DNA of 64,000 nucleotides from Paenibacillus silvisoli (GCF_030866765.1 NZ_CP133017.1:3826001-3890000), one strand, 5' to 3'; shown: positions 50,281 to 58,992, numbered from the stretch's first letter. Notes: generated by a model from the letters alone, not told the origin. Program-made: numbers and translations.

Positions 50281-51294
50281 GTGCAACCCACGATTTCCGA
50301 ACTGCGGAGCGCGACTTCGAAGCAATTCACGACGTTCGATCCGCATACGAAGAGCAAAACGAAACGCATCGAACCCGGCGCGCCGGCCATGACGCTCGTC
50401 GAGAGCGATACCCCGGGGATGATTACCCGGATGTGGCTGACTTTCCCGGGCTGGTTTTGGCGGCATTGGGATCCGAAAGCCGAGAACGATCCTTCGACGT
50501 TGAAAAAGCTCATTCTTCGCATCTATTGGGACGGCGAGGAGCATCCTTCCGTGGAAGCGCCCGTAGGCGATTTTTTCGGCATCGGCCATTGCGAATTCCG
50601 CCATTATACGTCCCGGTATTTGGGCATGTCGAGCGGCGGCTTCTACAGCTACTTCCCGATGCCCTACAACAAAGTGCGCATTGAAATGGAAAATTTGCAT
50701 GAGAGCATCCCGTGCGACGTCTTCTTCAATGCCAACTACGAAGAGTACGACGAGCCGCAAGCTGGGCAAGGGCGCTTCCATTGCCTGTTCCAGACGAACC
50801 GGCTTGGCGGGTCCGATCCGATGCCGGTGCTCGACATTCAAGGAAGCGGGCACTACGTCGGCTGCTGCTTATCCATGCAAGGCGAAGAGCTGAACTACTT
50901 GTCTTATCTGGAGGCGCCGGAATATATCTATGTCGATACGGAGGGCGGCGAGCCGACGATTGTAGGTACGGGGCTGGAGGATTATTTTAACGGGGGCTGG
51001 TATTTCCGGGACGGCGAGTTTAATGGCGAGCTGCACGGCGTGCCGCTCAAGGATACGCTGCGTTCGATGATCAGCATGTACCGGTTCCATGAGCGCGACG
51101 CGATCGCCTTCAAGGAAAATTTCAAGCTCTCGTTCGTTAATCCGTGGGAGGCCAAGCATTTAAAGCCGTATTGGTACTCCTCCACCGCGTACTGGTACCA
51201 GGACCGCGCGGCGGCGCTGCCTGAGAAGCTTCCGGTCGATCGACTGATGGGCTTGTACAGAATCCGCGATACCGATCATCAATCTTATCCATAA
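50281..51294 (+). CDS. DUF2961 (GH172-family) protein
   Basis: The 337-residue protein belongs to DUF2961, now glycoside hydrolase family 172. Recognisable parts are the TPGMITRMWLTFPG start of the domain, LRIYWDGEEHPSVEAPVGDFFG, FNANYEEYD, GSGHYVGCCLS and VGTGLEDYFNGGWYF, the last with a conserved acidic residue. Characterised members act on fructofuranose or arabinofuranose linkages, and act as oligomers. I choose the GTG at 50281, seven bases after AGGCGG, instead of the ATG at 50275, which is only one base away. No signal peptide is seen, and no sugar transporter is nearby, so it is an orphan enzyme here. Confidence 0.82.
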   Translation: MQPTISELRSATSKQFTTFDPHTKSKTKRIEPGAPAMTLVESDTPGMITRMWLTFPGWFWRHWDPKAENDPSTLKKLILRIYWDGEEHPSVEAPVGDFFGIGHCEFRHYTSRYLGMSSGGFYSYFPMPYNKVRIEMENLHESIPCDVFFNANYEEYDEPQAGQGRFHCLFQTNRLGGSDPMPVLDIQGSGHYVGCCLSMQGEELNYLSYLEAPEYIYVDTEGGEPTIVGTGLEDYFNGGWYFRDGEFNGELHGVPLKDTLRSMISMYRFHERDAIAFKENFKLSFVNPWEAKHLKPYWYSSTAYWYQDRAAALPEKLPVDRLMGLYRIRDTDHQSYP

Positions 51295-51296
51295 CA

Positions 51297-51339
51297 AAAG
51301 TTGGGCCGTATCCGGCAGGATACGGCCCAATCTCTTTTT
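51297..51339. terminator. Bidirectional terminator between GH172 and amidoligase genes
   Basis: TTGGGCCGTATCC pairs perfectly with its complement around a four-base loop, followed by TCTCTTTTT on plus, and CTTTTG on minus. It separates converging genes. Confidence 0.85.
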
Positions 51340-51364
51340 CGCCGAGCCGCCGCCACGGAAGCGC

Positions 51365-52885
51365 TCAGCCCTTCGTTCCGATCCTCCACTTCGCCCGAAA
51401 ATCCGCTGCCGGATCCCAGGTTCGGCGCTCACGGATCGCCTCGAACAGCGGCTCGATCCATCCCCCGAGCTCCGCGTAGGACTCCGTCCCCGCCATCGCC
51501 GCCACCAGGTCGTCGGCACAGCCGCGCAGCTCATCGCGATCCCCGCTATAGTAGGCATCGACGAAGCGTTCATCCGCCGCGGGGCAGCTGGTCAGCGACA
51601 GCCACTCCCTCGCGCAGAGCAGCGCCATCGCGAAGGCCGCTTTCGCCGCCAGCGGCGACGCGAGCCAGCTCGGCAGCGTCCGATACTCGAAGCCGCCGTG
51701 CGGCTGCAGCCGGAAGTCGCCGAGGTAGCCGTAGCGAGGCCGCCGCGCCTGCTCCGCCGGCGATTCGATCATGGCAAGCGGGAACGCGAGGCAGCTGTCC
51801 AGCAGCCGGAGCAGCCGGCCGGAGAACGGGACGCCGCTTAGATGCAGATGGCCGCCGAGTGCGAAGCCCGCAGCCGGCATGCCGCCGGCCGTCCAGCGCA
51901 GCGGTGGCTGATCCGGTATCCGCTGCGACGCCAGCTGCAGCAGCTTCTGAATATTGCGGGCCAGCGCAGCGGGCGAACCTGCCGGTGCCGGTCGCAGCTC
52001 CGCAATCGGATATTGGACTCGTCCGCCTATGACGACCCCGTCGCAGCCGGCGCCATGCCCGCCCTCCAAATATCGGGCGGCGGACACCACCTTGCCGCTG
52101 TCCGTGAGCAGCAGAAATTCCGGGTCTGCGCCCAGCAGAATGTCGCCGCCGCTCTCCGGCTGCCCGGCAGCGTCAAGCTCCGCTGCCAACCGGCGGGCCG
52201 CTTCACCCCATACTCCGCTTCCCTCCGAAAGCTGCCGGAGCGGCGGCAATGACACGCCTGCGACCGCGAAGCGGCCCCGTTCGTCCGCGGTCAGCTCGAC
52301 GATGCCGCAATCAAGCCCCGCGGCATAGAGCGCTCTTGCGGCCAGCCGCGTCACCGACCGGTATCGCCCATCCTCCTCCTTGAGCTGTCCGATCCCGCTT
52401 GTCCCCGATCCGTGAGGCAATGCGCCGCGTCTGACCAGCAGCAGCTCGACGGCGATCGGCTGAAGCTGAAACAGCGATACGCGAAGCCTCTTTGTCACCG
52501 TGCCGGAGTCCTCAGCCGAATGCTCGGCCACTCCCGCACCTGCGCGCTTCATCCGTCTGCGGATCTCCGGCTCCAATGCCGAAGCGAACGCCTTCGCGCC
52601 TTCATTGACCAAGAGAAGCCGGCTGCCGCTCAACGCCGGCGGGAGGCCCCCGCTTCCCGCGATGACAACATCTCCGACAGCCGGTATTTTCCTGCTATTT
52701 GGCTCGTTCGCCGCCCCCTTGCCGACTTGCCGAAGCTCCGAACCATCCGTAACCCACACGCTGCCTCCCATTGCAGCCACTCCGTTTCGCTGCAGCAGCC
52801 TTGGAACGGCGCCGTAGCGTAAATTTTTCGAAAAAAAAGAGGGCTCTCGCCCTCGAATCCTTTCCCACCCGTGCATACGATACAT
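51365..52885 (-). CDS. Putative amidoligase (phiEco32-like COOH.NH2 ligase type 2)
   Basis: The 506-residue protein has the features of the phage phiEco32-like COOH.NH2 ligase family: GADPEFLLLTDSGKVV, GCDGVVIGGRVQYPIAELRPAPAG (acidic pair and Arg), GGHLHLSGVPFSG, and GFEYRTLPSWL. Such ATP-grasp-related glutamine synthetase-fold ligases form amide bonds. The N-terminal 240 residues are variable. The gene is GC-rich. It begins 23 bases after the cotE stop, and the ATG at 52885 is weakly supported by AGG; another ATG at 52771 has GGAG at a good distance, so the N-terminus is uncertain. Coupling to cotE suggests a coat-related modification, but that is inference. Confidence 0.75.
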   Translation of the reverse strand: MYRMHGWERIRGREPSFFSKNLRYGAVPRLLQRNGVAAMGGSVWVTDGSELRQVGKGAANEPNSRKIPAVGDVVIAGSGGLPPALSGSRLLLVNEGAKAFASALEPEIRRRMKRAGAGVAEHSAEDSGTVTKRLRVSLFQLQPIAVELLLVRRGALPHGSGTSGIGQLKEEDGRYRSVTRLAARALYAAGLDCGIVELTADERGRFAVAGVSLPPLRQLSEGSGVWGEAARRLAAELDAAGQPESGGDILLGADPEFLLLTDSGKVVSAARYLEGGHGAGCDGVVIGGRVQYPIAELRPAPAGSPAALARNIQKLLQLASQRIPDQPPLRWTAGGMPAAGFALGGHLHLSGVPFSGRLLRLLDSCLAFPLAMIESPAEQARRPRYGYLGDFRLQPHGGFEYRTLPSWLASPLAAKAAFAMALLCAREWLSLTSCPAADERFVDAYYSGDRDELRGCADDLVAAMAGTESYAELGGWIEPLFEAIRERRTWDPAADFRAKWRIGTKG

Positions 52886-52908
52886 TAACCTACTGTAACC
52901 CGCGAAAA

Positions 52909-53463
52909 TTACAGTTCGTCGTCGAGCAGCTCCGGATCCAGATCTTCGAAATCACCGTCATCGCCGTAGTCGTAATCTTTGCCGTCGTCTGCACCGCCCG
53001 GCAACGTGGCTACCCAGACCTTCGTTTCAGCGACAAGAACGACCGCGAATTCGCGCTCCACGCGAATGACGACGCCGTTCCCGCTGGACGAAATGTTCGC
53101 CTCAATGCAGTTAGGCTCTTGCGTAGCCTCCGCAGATACTTCCTCGGTCGAAGCCCGGTGCTTCGGATCCAGGTAGGAAAGCGGCACATGTTCGACGTAG
53201 GACAGCGTTTCCCTGACTACGTCAGTCTGCGAGTTTTTGTTGTAAGAATACCAAATGTTTGCGTCGTAAGTACCGATAACTTCGATTCCGTCTCCGGAAC
53301 GGACCGCCTCGTATTGGTGGTTAATAATCCAAGCGCCCAAGATGCTCGTTGGATTGTGAGGCGGCGTAACGTTATGGGTTACTGTGGAAAACTTACGACC
53401 CTTGCCGCAGACAGCTTTGGTAATTATTTCTCTAGCCTTAAGCTGTTTATCTGCATAAGCCAT
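52909..53463 (-). CDS. cotE: Spore outer coat morphogenetic protein CotE
   Basis: The 184-residue protein closely follows B. subtilis CotE: REIITKAVCGKGRKFSTVTH near the start, PTSILGAWIINHQYEA, GTYDANIWYSYNKNSQTDVV, PNCIEANISSSGN, and an acidic tail rich in Asp and Glu (DDGKDYDYGDDGDFEDLD). CotE organises the outer coat layer in the mother cell. ATG at 53463 is chosen behind GGAGGTTAGATCG. The order cotE-mutS is kept in B. subtilis; here a GH172 gene and an amidoligase gene are inserted between them. Confidence 0.94.
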   Translation of the reverse strand: MAYADKQLKAREIITKAVCGKGRKFSTVTHNVTPPHNPTSILGAWIINHQYEAVRSGDGIEVIGTYDANIWYSYNKNSQTDVVRETLSYVEHVPLSYLDPKHRASTEEVSAEATQEPNCIEANISSSGNGVVIRVEREFAVVLVAETKVWVATLPGGADDGKDYDYGDDGDFEDLDPELLDDEL

Positions 53464-53497
53464 CGATCTAACCTCCTCCATACAATCATTCAATTAA

Positions 53498-53525
53498 AGT
53501 GTATGCAGGACATAGGCGTTTGTGA
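53498..53525 (-). promoter_or_regulatory. Sporulation sigma-E/sigma-K-like promoter of cotE
   Basis: On the minus strand CATACACT (53498-53505) is a full match to the sigma-E -10 consensus. TCACAAA, 13 bases upstream, is only four of seven to the -35 element. The same region also fits sigma-K (AC, 16 bases, CATA). Distance to the cotE start is about 30 bases. Either assignment fits known mother-cell control of cotE. Confidence 0.6.
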
Positions 53526-53694
53526 CTAAAACGAGGAATGATAAATATAAATAGTTTGAAGAAAGCAGACTTTACCCGTGTGCAGCGCGATTTCAACCGT
53601 GTACAAGCCCATTCAAACCTTGATTCGCCAGCCGCAATACGCGCTATCAAAAAGGGGCACGGTAATATATATTAAAAATTGCTTGTTCAAAAGA

Positions 53695-53736
53695 ACAAAA
53701 ACCCTTCGCCCGCGGACGAAGGGTTTCCTTTTTATT
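53695..53736. terminator. Terminator of the exporter gene
   Basis: AAACCCTTCG pairs with CGAAGGGTTT around an eight-base loop. T-rich tails exist on both strands. On minus it ends the ArAE gene; the rest of the gap from 53526 to 53695 shows only AT-rich sequence and a short direct repeat CCGTGTRCA. Confidence 0.75.
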
Positions 53737-53779
53737 TGGCGGCCGGATTACTAGTATGATAGCTGCCGGCCCTGCTCCG

Positions 53780-54769
53780 TCAGTTCTCTTCTTGCGCCGC
53801 GGCCTTCAGGCCGTCTTTTTGCTTCTTGAGCCGTTTAGCGATGTCCATGTAACGCTGCAGATCATGCATCAAATGCAGCAGCGCCGCGCGCATCTCGAAT
53901 TCGTCGCGGGTAACGGGCAGCGGCATCGAGCGAAACCGCGCTCCAAGCTGCAGTCTTTTCGTTTCCACGGTGCCCTCATACACTTCGGACTTCACATCGT
54001 CCGATAAGTGCTCGAACAGCTCCGCAACCAGCTCGCCCTGCGGCAGCGACTCGTATACGAGCGCCAGCTGCGTCAGCATGGAGCTGATGGCGTCCAGCTG
54101 CTGGCGGCGCATCTCGAAATAGTTCGGCCAATAGCGGACGTATTCGCTCCCCTGCCCCCAGATCCGGTTGGCGCGGCTTATATCCGACCGTCTCATCCCT
54201 TCCTCGATCGCCTGCTCGGCTTCAAGCAGCTCTTCTCCGTTCCAGATCGTCGCAGGCTCGCGCAGCGTTCTCCCCATCGACTGAAAGATCCGGCCGAACT
54301 TCTCCTCTGTCGCAAGCCTGAGCTCCATCAGCTTACGGTCTTCTTTCGGCATATAGAGCAGGTTGATGATGGTCGCCCAGCCTAGCCCGGTCAGAAGCAG
54401 CATGATTTCGTTGCCGATCAGCGCGGTCGTCACTTCTTCCTTGGCATAGACATGGAAGACGATGACCGCGCTCGTCACGATGCCATCCTTCAGATGAAAA
54501 CGGGATAAGATCGGAAACGCAAGCAGCACGAAGATGGAGATCGTCCATATATGGAAGCCCAGCAGCATGAACAACAATGAAGCAAAAAACAATCCAAGCA
54601 CCGAGGCCATGAAGCGCTCGAAGGAGCTTCTAAGGCCTCGCATTCGCGTCACTTCTACGCCCAGTATGGCAAGCAAGCCTGCGGAAAGCGGCGTTTCAAG
54701 CCCCAAATAATGCGCCGTATAGAGCGCCGCCAGCGCCGCAATCGCCGTTTTGATGACACGGATTCCCAT
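53780..54769 (-). CDS. Aromatic acid exporter family membrane protein (ArAE/DUF939)
   Basis: The 329-residue protein has an N-terminal membrane part of about 140 residues with four or five helices (IAALAALYTAHYLGL, SAGLLAILGV, MASVLGLFFASLLFMLLGF, SIFVLLAFPIL, ALIGNEIMLLLTGLGWATIINLLY), then a soluble helical part of about 190 residues ending in Lys-rich sequence. This is the ArAE_1 layout of B. subtilis YqjA. Substrates are not known. It precedes the cotE gene on the same strand but a terminator separates them. Confidence 0.82.
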   Translation of the reverse strand: MGIRVIKTAIAALAALYTAHYLGLETPLSAGLLAILGVEVTRMRGLRSSFERFMASVLGLFFASLLFMLLGFHIWTISIFVLLAFPILSRFHLKDGIVTSAVIVFHVYAKEEVTTALIGNEIMLLLTGLGWATIINLLYMPKEDRKLMELRLATEEKFGRIFQSMGRTLREPATIWNGEELLEAEQAIEEGMRRSDISRANRIWGQGSEYVRYWPNYFEMRRQQLDAISSMLTQLALVYESLPQGELVAELFEHLSDDVKSEVYEGTVETKRLQLGARFRSMPLPVTRDEFEMRAALLHLMHDLQRYMDIAKRLKKQKDGLKAAAQEEN

Positions 54770-54800
54770 GGTATCCCCTTCTCGCTGTCAGCCTTTACGC

Positions 54801-54838
54801 AAAAAACCGCCTCCGCCATAAGCTGGTCGCGGAAGCGG
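54801..54838 (-). terminator. Terminator of the M32 peptidase gene
   Basis: CCGCTTCCGC pairs with GCGGAGGCGG around a 12-base loop, followed by six T residues on the minus strand, 15 bases beyond the stop. Confidence 0.85.
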
Positions 54839-54852
54839 CTTGCTCACATTCA

Positions 54853-56355
54853 TTACAGCTTGTAAATCGCCGAATATTTCTTCTCTAAATAATTGAACAA
54901 ATAATCCGGGTCCAGCGGCTTGCCGGTAATATCGACGATCAGCTCCGAAGGCGTCTTCAGCTTGCCGTACTGATACACCTTGTCGGTCAGCCAATCCTTG
55001 ATCGGATGCAGGTTGCCGCTCTCGACGAGCTCCCAGAGGTTCGGCATTTCGCGCTCGAGCGTGTCGGTCATTTGCGCGGCGTACATGTTGCCGAGCGAAT
55101 ACGACGGGAAGTAGCCGAATGCGCCGCCGGACCAGTGCACGTCCTGCAGGACGCCTTCTCCGTCATTAGCCGGCTCGATGCCGAGATACTCTTTGTACTT
55201 TTCGTTCCACAATTTCGGAAGCTCCGACGCTTTCACGCCTTCGTTGAAAATAAGCTTCTCCATTTCGTAACGAATGATGATGTGCAGGTTGTACGTCAAT
55301 TCATCCGCTTCGATCCGGATCAGCGACGGCTGAACGACGTTCGTGGCGCGGTAGAAGTCCTCCATCGGCACTTCAAGCTGATTCGGGAAGTGCTGCTGCA
55401 AGTCGCCGTAATACCGGCTCCAGAAGCTTAAGCTGCGGCCGATCACATTCTCCCAGAAGCGGGACTGCGATTCGTGGATGCCCATCGACGTGCCGGTGCA
55501 CAGCGTCGTGCCGATCAGGTCTTGACGAATATTTTGCTCATAGAGCGCATGTCCGCCTTCATGAATGGTGCCGAAGAGCGCGCTTGTAACGTCATCGGTC
55601 AGGTAACGCGTCGTAATCCGGACATCGCCCGGGTTGAGGCCGGTCGCGAACGGATGCGCGCTCTCGTCCAGACGGCCGCCGGTGAAGTCGAAGCCCATTT
55701 GATTCAAAATAAACAGGCTGAATTTCTTCTGCGCTTCCTTGGCGTACGTCTGCTTCAAAAAGCCGGTTTCCGGCTGATGCGGGGATGCCGCGATCGCAGC
55801 CGACAACGGCACCAGCTTCTCGCGCAGGCCGCCGAAGACGCGGTCCAGCTCGACCGTCGTCATGCCCGGCTCGTACATATCGAGCAGCGTGTCGTAGCGC
55901 GTGCCCTTCACGCCCCACAGATCGATGAACTGGTTCGTGTAGTTGATGATTTTGTCCAGGTACGGCTCGAACGACGCGTAGTCGCTGTTCGCCTTCGCTT
56001 CTTCCCAGAACGTCTCCGCCTGCGAGGTCAGCACGACGTATTCCTGATATAGCTTCGGCGGGATTTTGACGCTTCGGTCGTAGTCCTTGCGCATTTCCGT
56101 CACAAGCCGCTTGTGAACCTCGTTTAACTCTTCGTATGTATGCGGCTCCTCGAGCGCGGTCAACCATTCGCCAAGCTCCGGCGCGGTAGCTAATTTGAAC
56201 ATTTCGCCCGACAGGCTGCCGATCGTCTGCGAACGTACGTCCATTCCTTTGCGAGGCGCTCCGGTGCGCAAATCCCAGCTGAGCAAAGCCAGCGATTCTT
56301 CGTAGCTCTTTATAAGTCCGATCCGTTCTACAAACAAATCCAATACATTTGTCAT
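54853..56355 (-). CDS. M32-family metallocarboxypeptidase
   Basis: The 500-residue protein carries the M32 signature: zinc motif HEGGHALYEQN (HExxH), then HESQSRFWEN with the third ligand Glu, IRIEADELTYNLHI, and the tail WSGGAFGYFPSYSLGNMYAAQ. It removes C-terminal residues from peptides with broad specificity in the cytoplasm, as in Taq carboxypeptidase. The length fits the family. It is a single-gene unit bounded by its own terminator. Note HEGGH, with the second Glu position of HExxH occupied by the standard pattern His-Glu-Gly-Gly-His. Confidence 0.93.
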   Translation of the reverse strand: MTNVLDLFVERIGLIKSYEESLALLSWDLRTGAPRKGMDVRSQTIGSLSGEMFKLATAPELGEWLTALEEPHTYEELNEVHKRLVTEMRKDYDRSVKIPPKLYQEYVVLTSQAETFWEEAKANSDYASFEPYLDKIINYTNQFIDLWGVKGTRYDTLLDMYEPGMTTVELDRVFGGLREKLVPLSAAIAASPHQPETGFLKQTYAKEAQKKFSLFILNQMGFDFTGGRLDESAHPFATGLNPGDVRITTRYLTDDVTSALFGTIHEGGHALYEQNIRQDLIGTTLCTGTSMGIHESQSRFWENVIGRSLSFWSRYYGDLQQHFPNQLEVPMEDFYRATNVVQPSLIRIEADELTYNLHIIIRYEMEKLIFNEGVKASELPKLWNEKYKEYLGIEPANDGEGVLQDVHWSGGAFGYFPSYSLGNMYAAQMTDTLEREMPNLWELVESGNLHPIKDWLTDKVYQYGKLKTPSELIVDITGKPLDPDYLFNYLEKKYSAIYKL

Positions 56356-56476
56356 GAAACTGTCATCACCCTTCCACTTTCGTTTAGCGGCTACTACTTG
56401 ATCATACTTTTTGCAACCCGTATAATCAACCTAATCATCGCTTTGCACGACATCCAGCCAGAAAGGAGTGTTGAAC

Positions 56477-56797
56477 TTGCAATTTTCGTTTACCCCATCG
56501 GCTATCGGGCAGCTCTCTCCTTATATGAAGGACGGCGGCAAATCGCTTAAGCTGCTGTACGACACGGAAGGCTGCGGCTGCGTAGTCAGCGGCGTTCCGA
56601 CGCTGCAGCTGTTGGACCAGCCTCATCCGGACGATAAGCTGGGCAGCGGCACGCCTTATTCGGTTTGGTACGAGCCTCGCTACGAGGTGTTTTTCGAGCC
56701 GAATTTGCGGATCGATTATAATGAAGCGCGCAGCTCCTTCAGCTTGAGGAGCGACAGCCAGATTTATACCGCGAATTTGCGGTTAATGAAAGTTTAA
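56477..56797 (+). CDS. HesB/IscA-like protein, YqkB type
   Basis: The 106-residue protein has the HesB-like beta fold: QFSFTPSAIGQLSPYM, LKLLYDTEGCGCVVSG (CxC), and LRIDYNEARSSFSLRSD. It resembles B. subtilis YqkB. The Cys-Gly-Cys pair is present but the C-terminal CxC of true A-type Fe-S carriers is missing, so the function in iron-sulfur assembly is uncertain. I choose the TTG at 56477, eight bases after GGAG; an upstream GTG at 56468 overlaps the ribosome site. Confidence 0.72.
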   Translation: MQFSFTPSAIGQLSPYMKDGGKSLKLLYDTEGCGCVVSGVPTLQLLDQPHPDDKLGSGTPYSVWYEPRYEVFFEPNLRIDYNEARSSFSLRSDSQIYTANLRLMKV

Positions 56798-56965
56798 TGC
56801 GATATAAGCAGGATCATAATAACGCGAAAGGATGACGCTGCGCGTACGGATCGTTGTTCCGGATTCCGCCCACTCCGCTAATTTCGCGAAGATTATAAAA
56901 CCTGCTGATATCGGTGGGAGAGAGACAGAAGCAATCATTTTCACATTTGGGTTGGAGGGAACCGC

Positions 56966-57535
56966 ATGAATAAATTGAATGATATTCTCGCTTATAATGA
57001 AGAGTTTGTAGCCAACGGAGAGTTTGAAAAGTATTTGACCGGCCGTTTTCCGGATAAGAAGATGGTTATCGTTACGTGCATGGACACGCGTCTTACCGAG
57101 CTGCTTCCAAAGGCGCTCAACCTGCGCAACGGCGATGCGAAAATCATTAAGAATGCCGGCGCGATCGTGACGCAGCCGTTCGGCAACATTATGCGAAGCA
57201 TTCTGATCGCGCTTTATGAGCTTGGCGCGAATGAGGTCATCGTCATCGGCCATCACGAGTGCGGCATGACTGGCCTCAATTCCGACGTGGTCATCGAGCA
57301 TATGCTGGAAAAAGGCGTTACGCAGGAGACGATTAACACGTTGCGCAATTCCGGGATGCATCTGGAGCGCTGGCTGACCGGCTTCGATAACGTGCACGAC
57401 AGCGTGGAGCGCAGCGTCGGCATCATTAAGAACCACCCGCTTCTGCCGGCTAGCACCCCTGTTCACGGGTTGATCATTCATCCGGAAACCGGTAAGCTGG
57501 ATCTCGTCGTTAACGGCTACGAGTCCGACAACTAA
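56966..57535 (+). CDS. Beta-class carbonic anhydrase
   Basis: The 189-residue protein has the beta-CA zinc ligands: Cys in IVTCMDTRL with the Asp-Arg dyad, and His and Cys in VIGHHECGMTGL. The Ser-x-Gly linker and RNAG-like KNAGAIV segment are present. It interconverts CO2 and bicarbonate. The length fits the short YtiB group. GGAGGG precedes the ATG by six bases. It is a single-gene unit with a terminator shared with the opposite DUF309 gene. Confidence 0.9.
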   Translation: MNKLNDILAYNEEFVANGEFEKYLTGRFPDKKMVIVTCMDTRLTELLPKALNLRNGDAKIIKNAGAIVTQPFGNIMRSILIALYELGANEVIVIGHHECGMTGLNSDVVIEHMLEKGVTQETINTLRNSGMHLERWLTGFDNVHDSVERSVGIIKNHPLLPASTPVHGLIIHPETGKLDLVVNGYESDN

Positions 57536-57552
57536 ACGGCTTTCGTCTATAA

Positions 57553-57609
57553 TAAAAAAGCTTCGTTTTCAAGCCTGCATCCGCACAGCTTGAAAATGAA
57601 GCTTTTTTT
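57553..57609. terminator. Bidirectional terminator between carbonic anhydrase and DUF309 genes
   Basis: AGCTTCGTTTTCAAGC pairs with its near complement GCTTGAAAATGAAGCT around a loop of about 13 bases, with T runs on both strands (seven T on plus, six on minus). Confidence 0.85.
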
Positions 57610-57612
57610 CGT

Positions 57613-58134
57613 TCATGACTGCTTTCTCGCCTTTGCGGCGGCTTCGCGGGCCGCGATGACATCGCTCCGGTCGCGTAGCGTATGACGATGGATCAACTGC
57701 TCGTCCATGCGGCTAGGCGCTCCCCATAGATATCCATCCGCCTGGGCGATCTGCATACCGCGGGCCAGCAGCTCCGTATCGACAAACGGGATGTTCAGAT
57801 CTGTGTAAGGCTCCATGCTCTCAATCGCCGCGATTTTTGCATCAATCAGCATGAGCAGCGCTTCACCGTCGATTCCAAGCTCGTCCAGCCGCTGCGCTGT
57901 AAGTCGCTCCCGCGATTGACGGAGCATTTTCAAAGCGCCTCGATCGTTCTTTCTCCGATGATGGTAAGAACCGACGGCCAGCTGAATGAGACCGACCCAG
58001 GTCGGACCGAGCGGATCGCCCTGGTGTTCCTTCCAATATTCCTCGAGCAGCTCGTGGCACTCGAAATAATCTCTTGTCGCATGAAACTCGTAGAGAAACG
58101 ACTCATAGGCGGCCGGATATGGTTTGGCCTGCAA
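57613..58134 (-). CDS. DUF309 family protein
   Basis: The 173-residue protein has the DUF309 helices: FHATRDYFECHELLEEYWK and the second conserved helix GLIQLAVGSYHHRRKNDRGALKML. It is an all-helical family of unknown function, found in many Bacillota and cyanobacteria. I place the start at the TTG at 58134 (QAKPYPAAYES after the first residue), because GGAGGGGATCGC lies in front; the open frame upstream is antisense to the next gene. A Lys/Ala-rich tail follows the domain. Confidence 0.82.
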   Translation of the reverse strand: MQAKPYPAAYESFLYEFHATRDYFECHELLEEYWKEHQGDPLGPTWVGLIQLAVGSYHHRRKNDRGALKMLRQSRERLTAQRLDELGIDGEALLMLIDAKIAAIESMEPYTDLNIPFVDTELLARGMQIAQADGYLWGAPSRMDEQLIHRHTLRDRSDVIAAREAAAKARKQS

Positions 58135-58264
58135 GCGATCCCCTCCTTCGACTATTTGTTCGAAAAAAAGAGAATGAAAAATGAAACCTTTGATTATATT
58201 ATTCGTAATTGTACTGATTGGCAATATAGGCTGTACTTGCAGCATATCAGGAGGAGAATGACAG

Positions 58265-58696
58265 ATGAAAAAGGGTTTACTCATGCTCATGGCTTTCGCG
58301 CTGTTTTTCGCGTTCAGCGCAGGCGCGGTCGATGCAAAGCCGAGAGGCAAAATTTCTTCGCCGAAGAAGAGCTTCACGACAACTCCTTCCAAACCTGCTG
58401 ATAGTGTTAACAAAAGCACAAGCGGGACAAGCGGAACCACGAAGTCGGGGGCGGCTACAACAGGCAACAGAGGATTTTTCAGCGGCGGCAGCTTGATGAA
58501 AGGACTTATGATCGGCGGCTTGGCGGGCTTGTTCTTCGGAAGCATGTTCGGCGGCATGGGCTTCCTCGGAGACATGTTCGGATTAATTATTAACGTGCTC
58601 GCGATTTACATTCTCATCGTCGCGATACGCGGGATCTTCCATTATTTCAAGAACAAGCGCAAGCCAGCGCGTCCGGATGATCGGAGACCGTACTAA
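58265..58696 (+). CDS. Small exported protein with Gly/Met-rich membrane segment
   Basis: The 143-residue protein has a signal peptide (residues 1-24, ending VDAKP), a Ser/Thr/Lys-rich stretch, a Gly/Met-rich hydrophobic segment GLMIGGLAGLFFGSMFGGMG, and a further hydrophobic helix (about residues 101-120), then a basic tail. The pattern resembles the N-terminal part of bacterial Tim44-like proteins, but the domain is missing. AGGAGGAG precedes the ATG. It is followed by the DUF2653 gene after three bases, so they are a pair. Function unknown. Confidence 0.68.
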   Translation: MKKGLLMLMAFALFFAFSAGAVDAKPRGKISSPKKSFTTTPSKPADSVNKSTSGTSGTTKSGAATTGNRGFFSGGSLMKGLMIGGLAGLFFGSMFGGMGFLGDMFGLIINVLAIYILIVAIRGIFHYFKNKRKPARPDDRRPY

Positions 58697-58699
58697 TCG

Positions 58700-58978
58700 A
58701 TGAGAATCTATACGGACGAGATCATAAACGCCGTTTGCCTCCACATGGCTGAACGCAGAGGTGTCTCGCCGACGGATGTCGAAGTGCAGCTGTCATGGGA
58801 GGAGCAATACGGATTTACCGCGGAGGTTTGGATTCAGGGGCGCAACCAATATTTGGTCGAAGCGAACCTGCTCGAAGCCATCGAGCAATATTTGTGGAAA
58901 CAGTATCAGCTTCGGAAATTCCGTTCGCAGATTACGATTGACGCGGATGAAGAATTTTGGGCGGAAATTGAAGATTGA
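58700..58978 (+). CDS. DUF2653 protein, YxcD-like
   Basis: The 92-residue protein has the DUF2653 pattern: IINAVCLHMAERRGVSPTDV, SWEEQYGFTAEVWIQGR and LLEAIEQYLW, as in B. subtilis YxcD. Function unknown. It starts three bases after the previous stop, which suggests translation coupling with the exported protein; the pair may function together. Confidence 0.82.
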   Translation: MRIYTDEIINAVCLHMAERRGVSPTDVEVQLSWEEQYGFTAEVWIQGRNQYLVEANLLEAIEQYLWKQYQLRKFRSQITIDADEEFWAEIED

Positions 58979-58992
58979 TTGATTGAATGACC

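Noticed and set aside
57613-58575. Longer 320-codon version of the DUF309 protein
   Set aside because: The extra N-terminal part is antisense to the signal-peptide gene at 58265 and has odd composition. A TTG at 58134 with a strong ribosome site is the better start.
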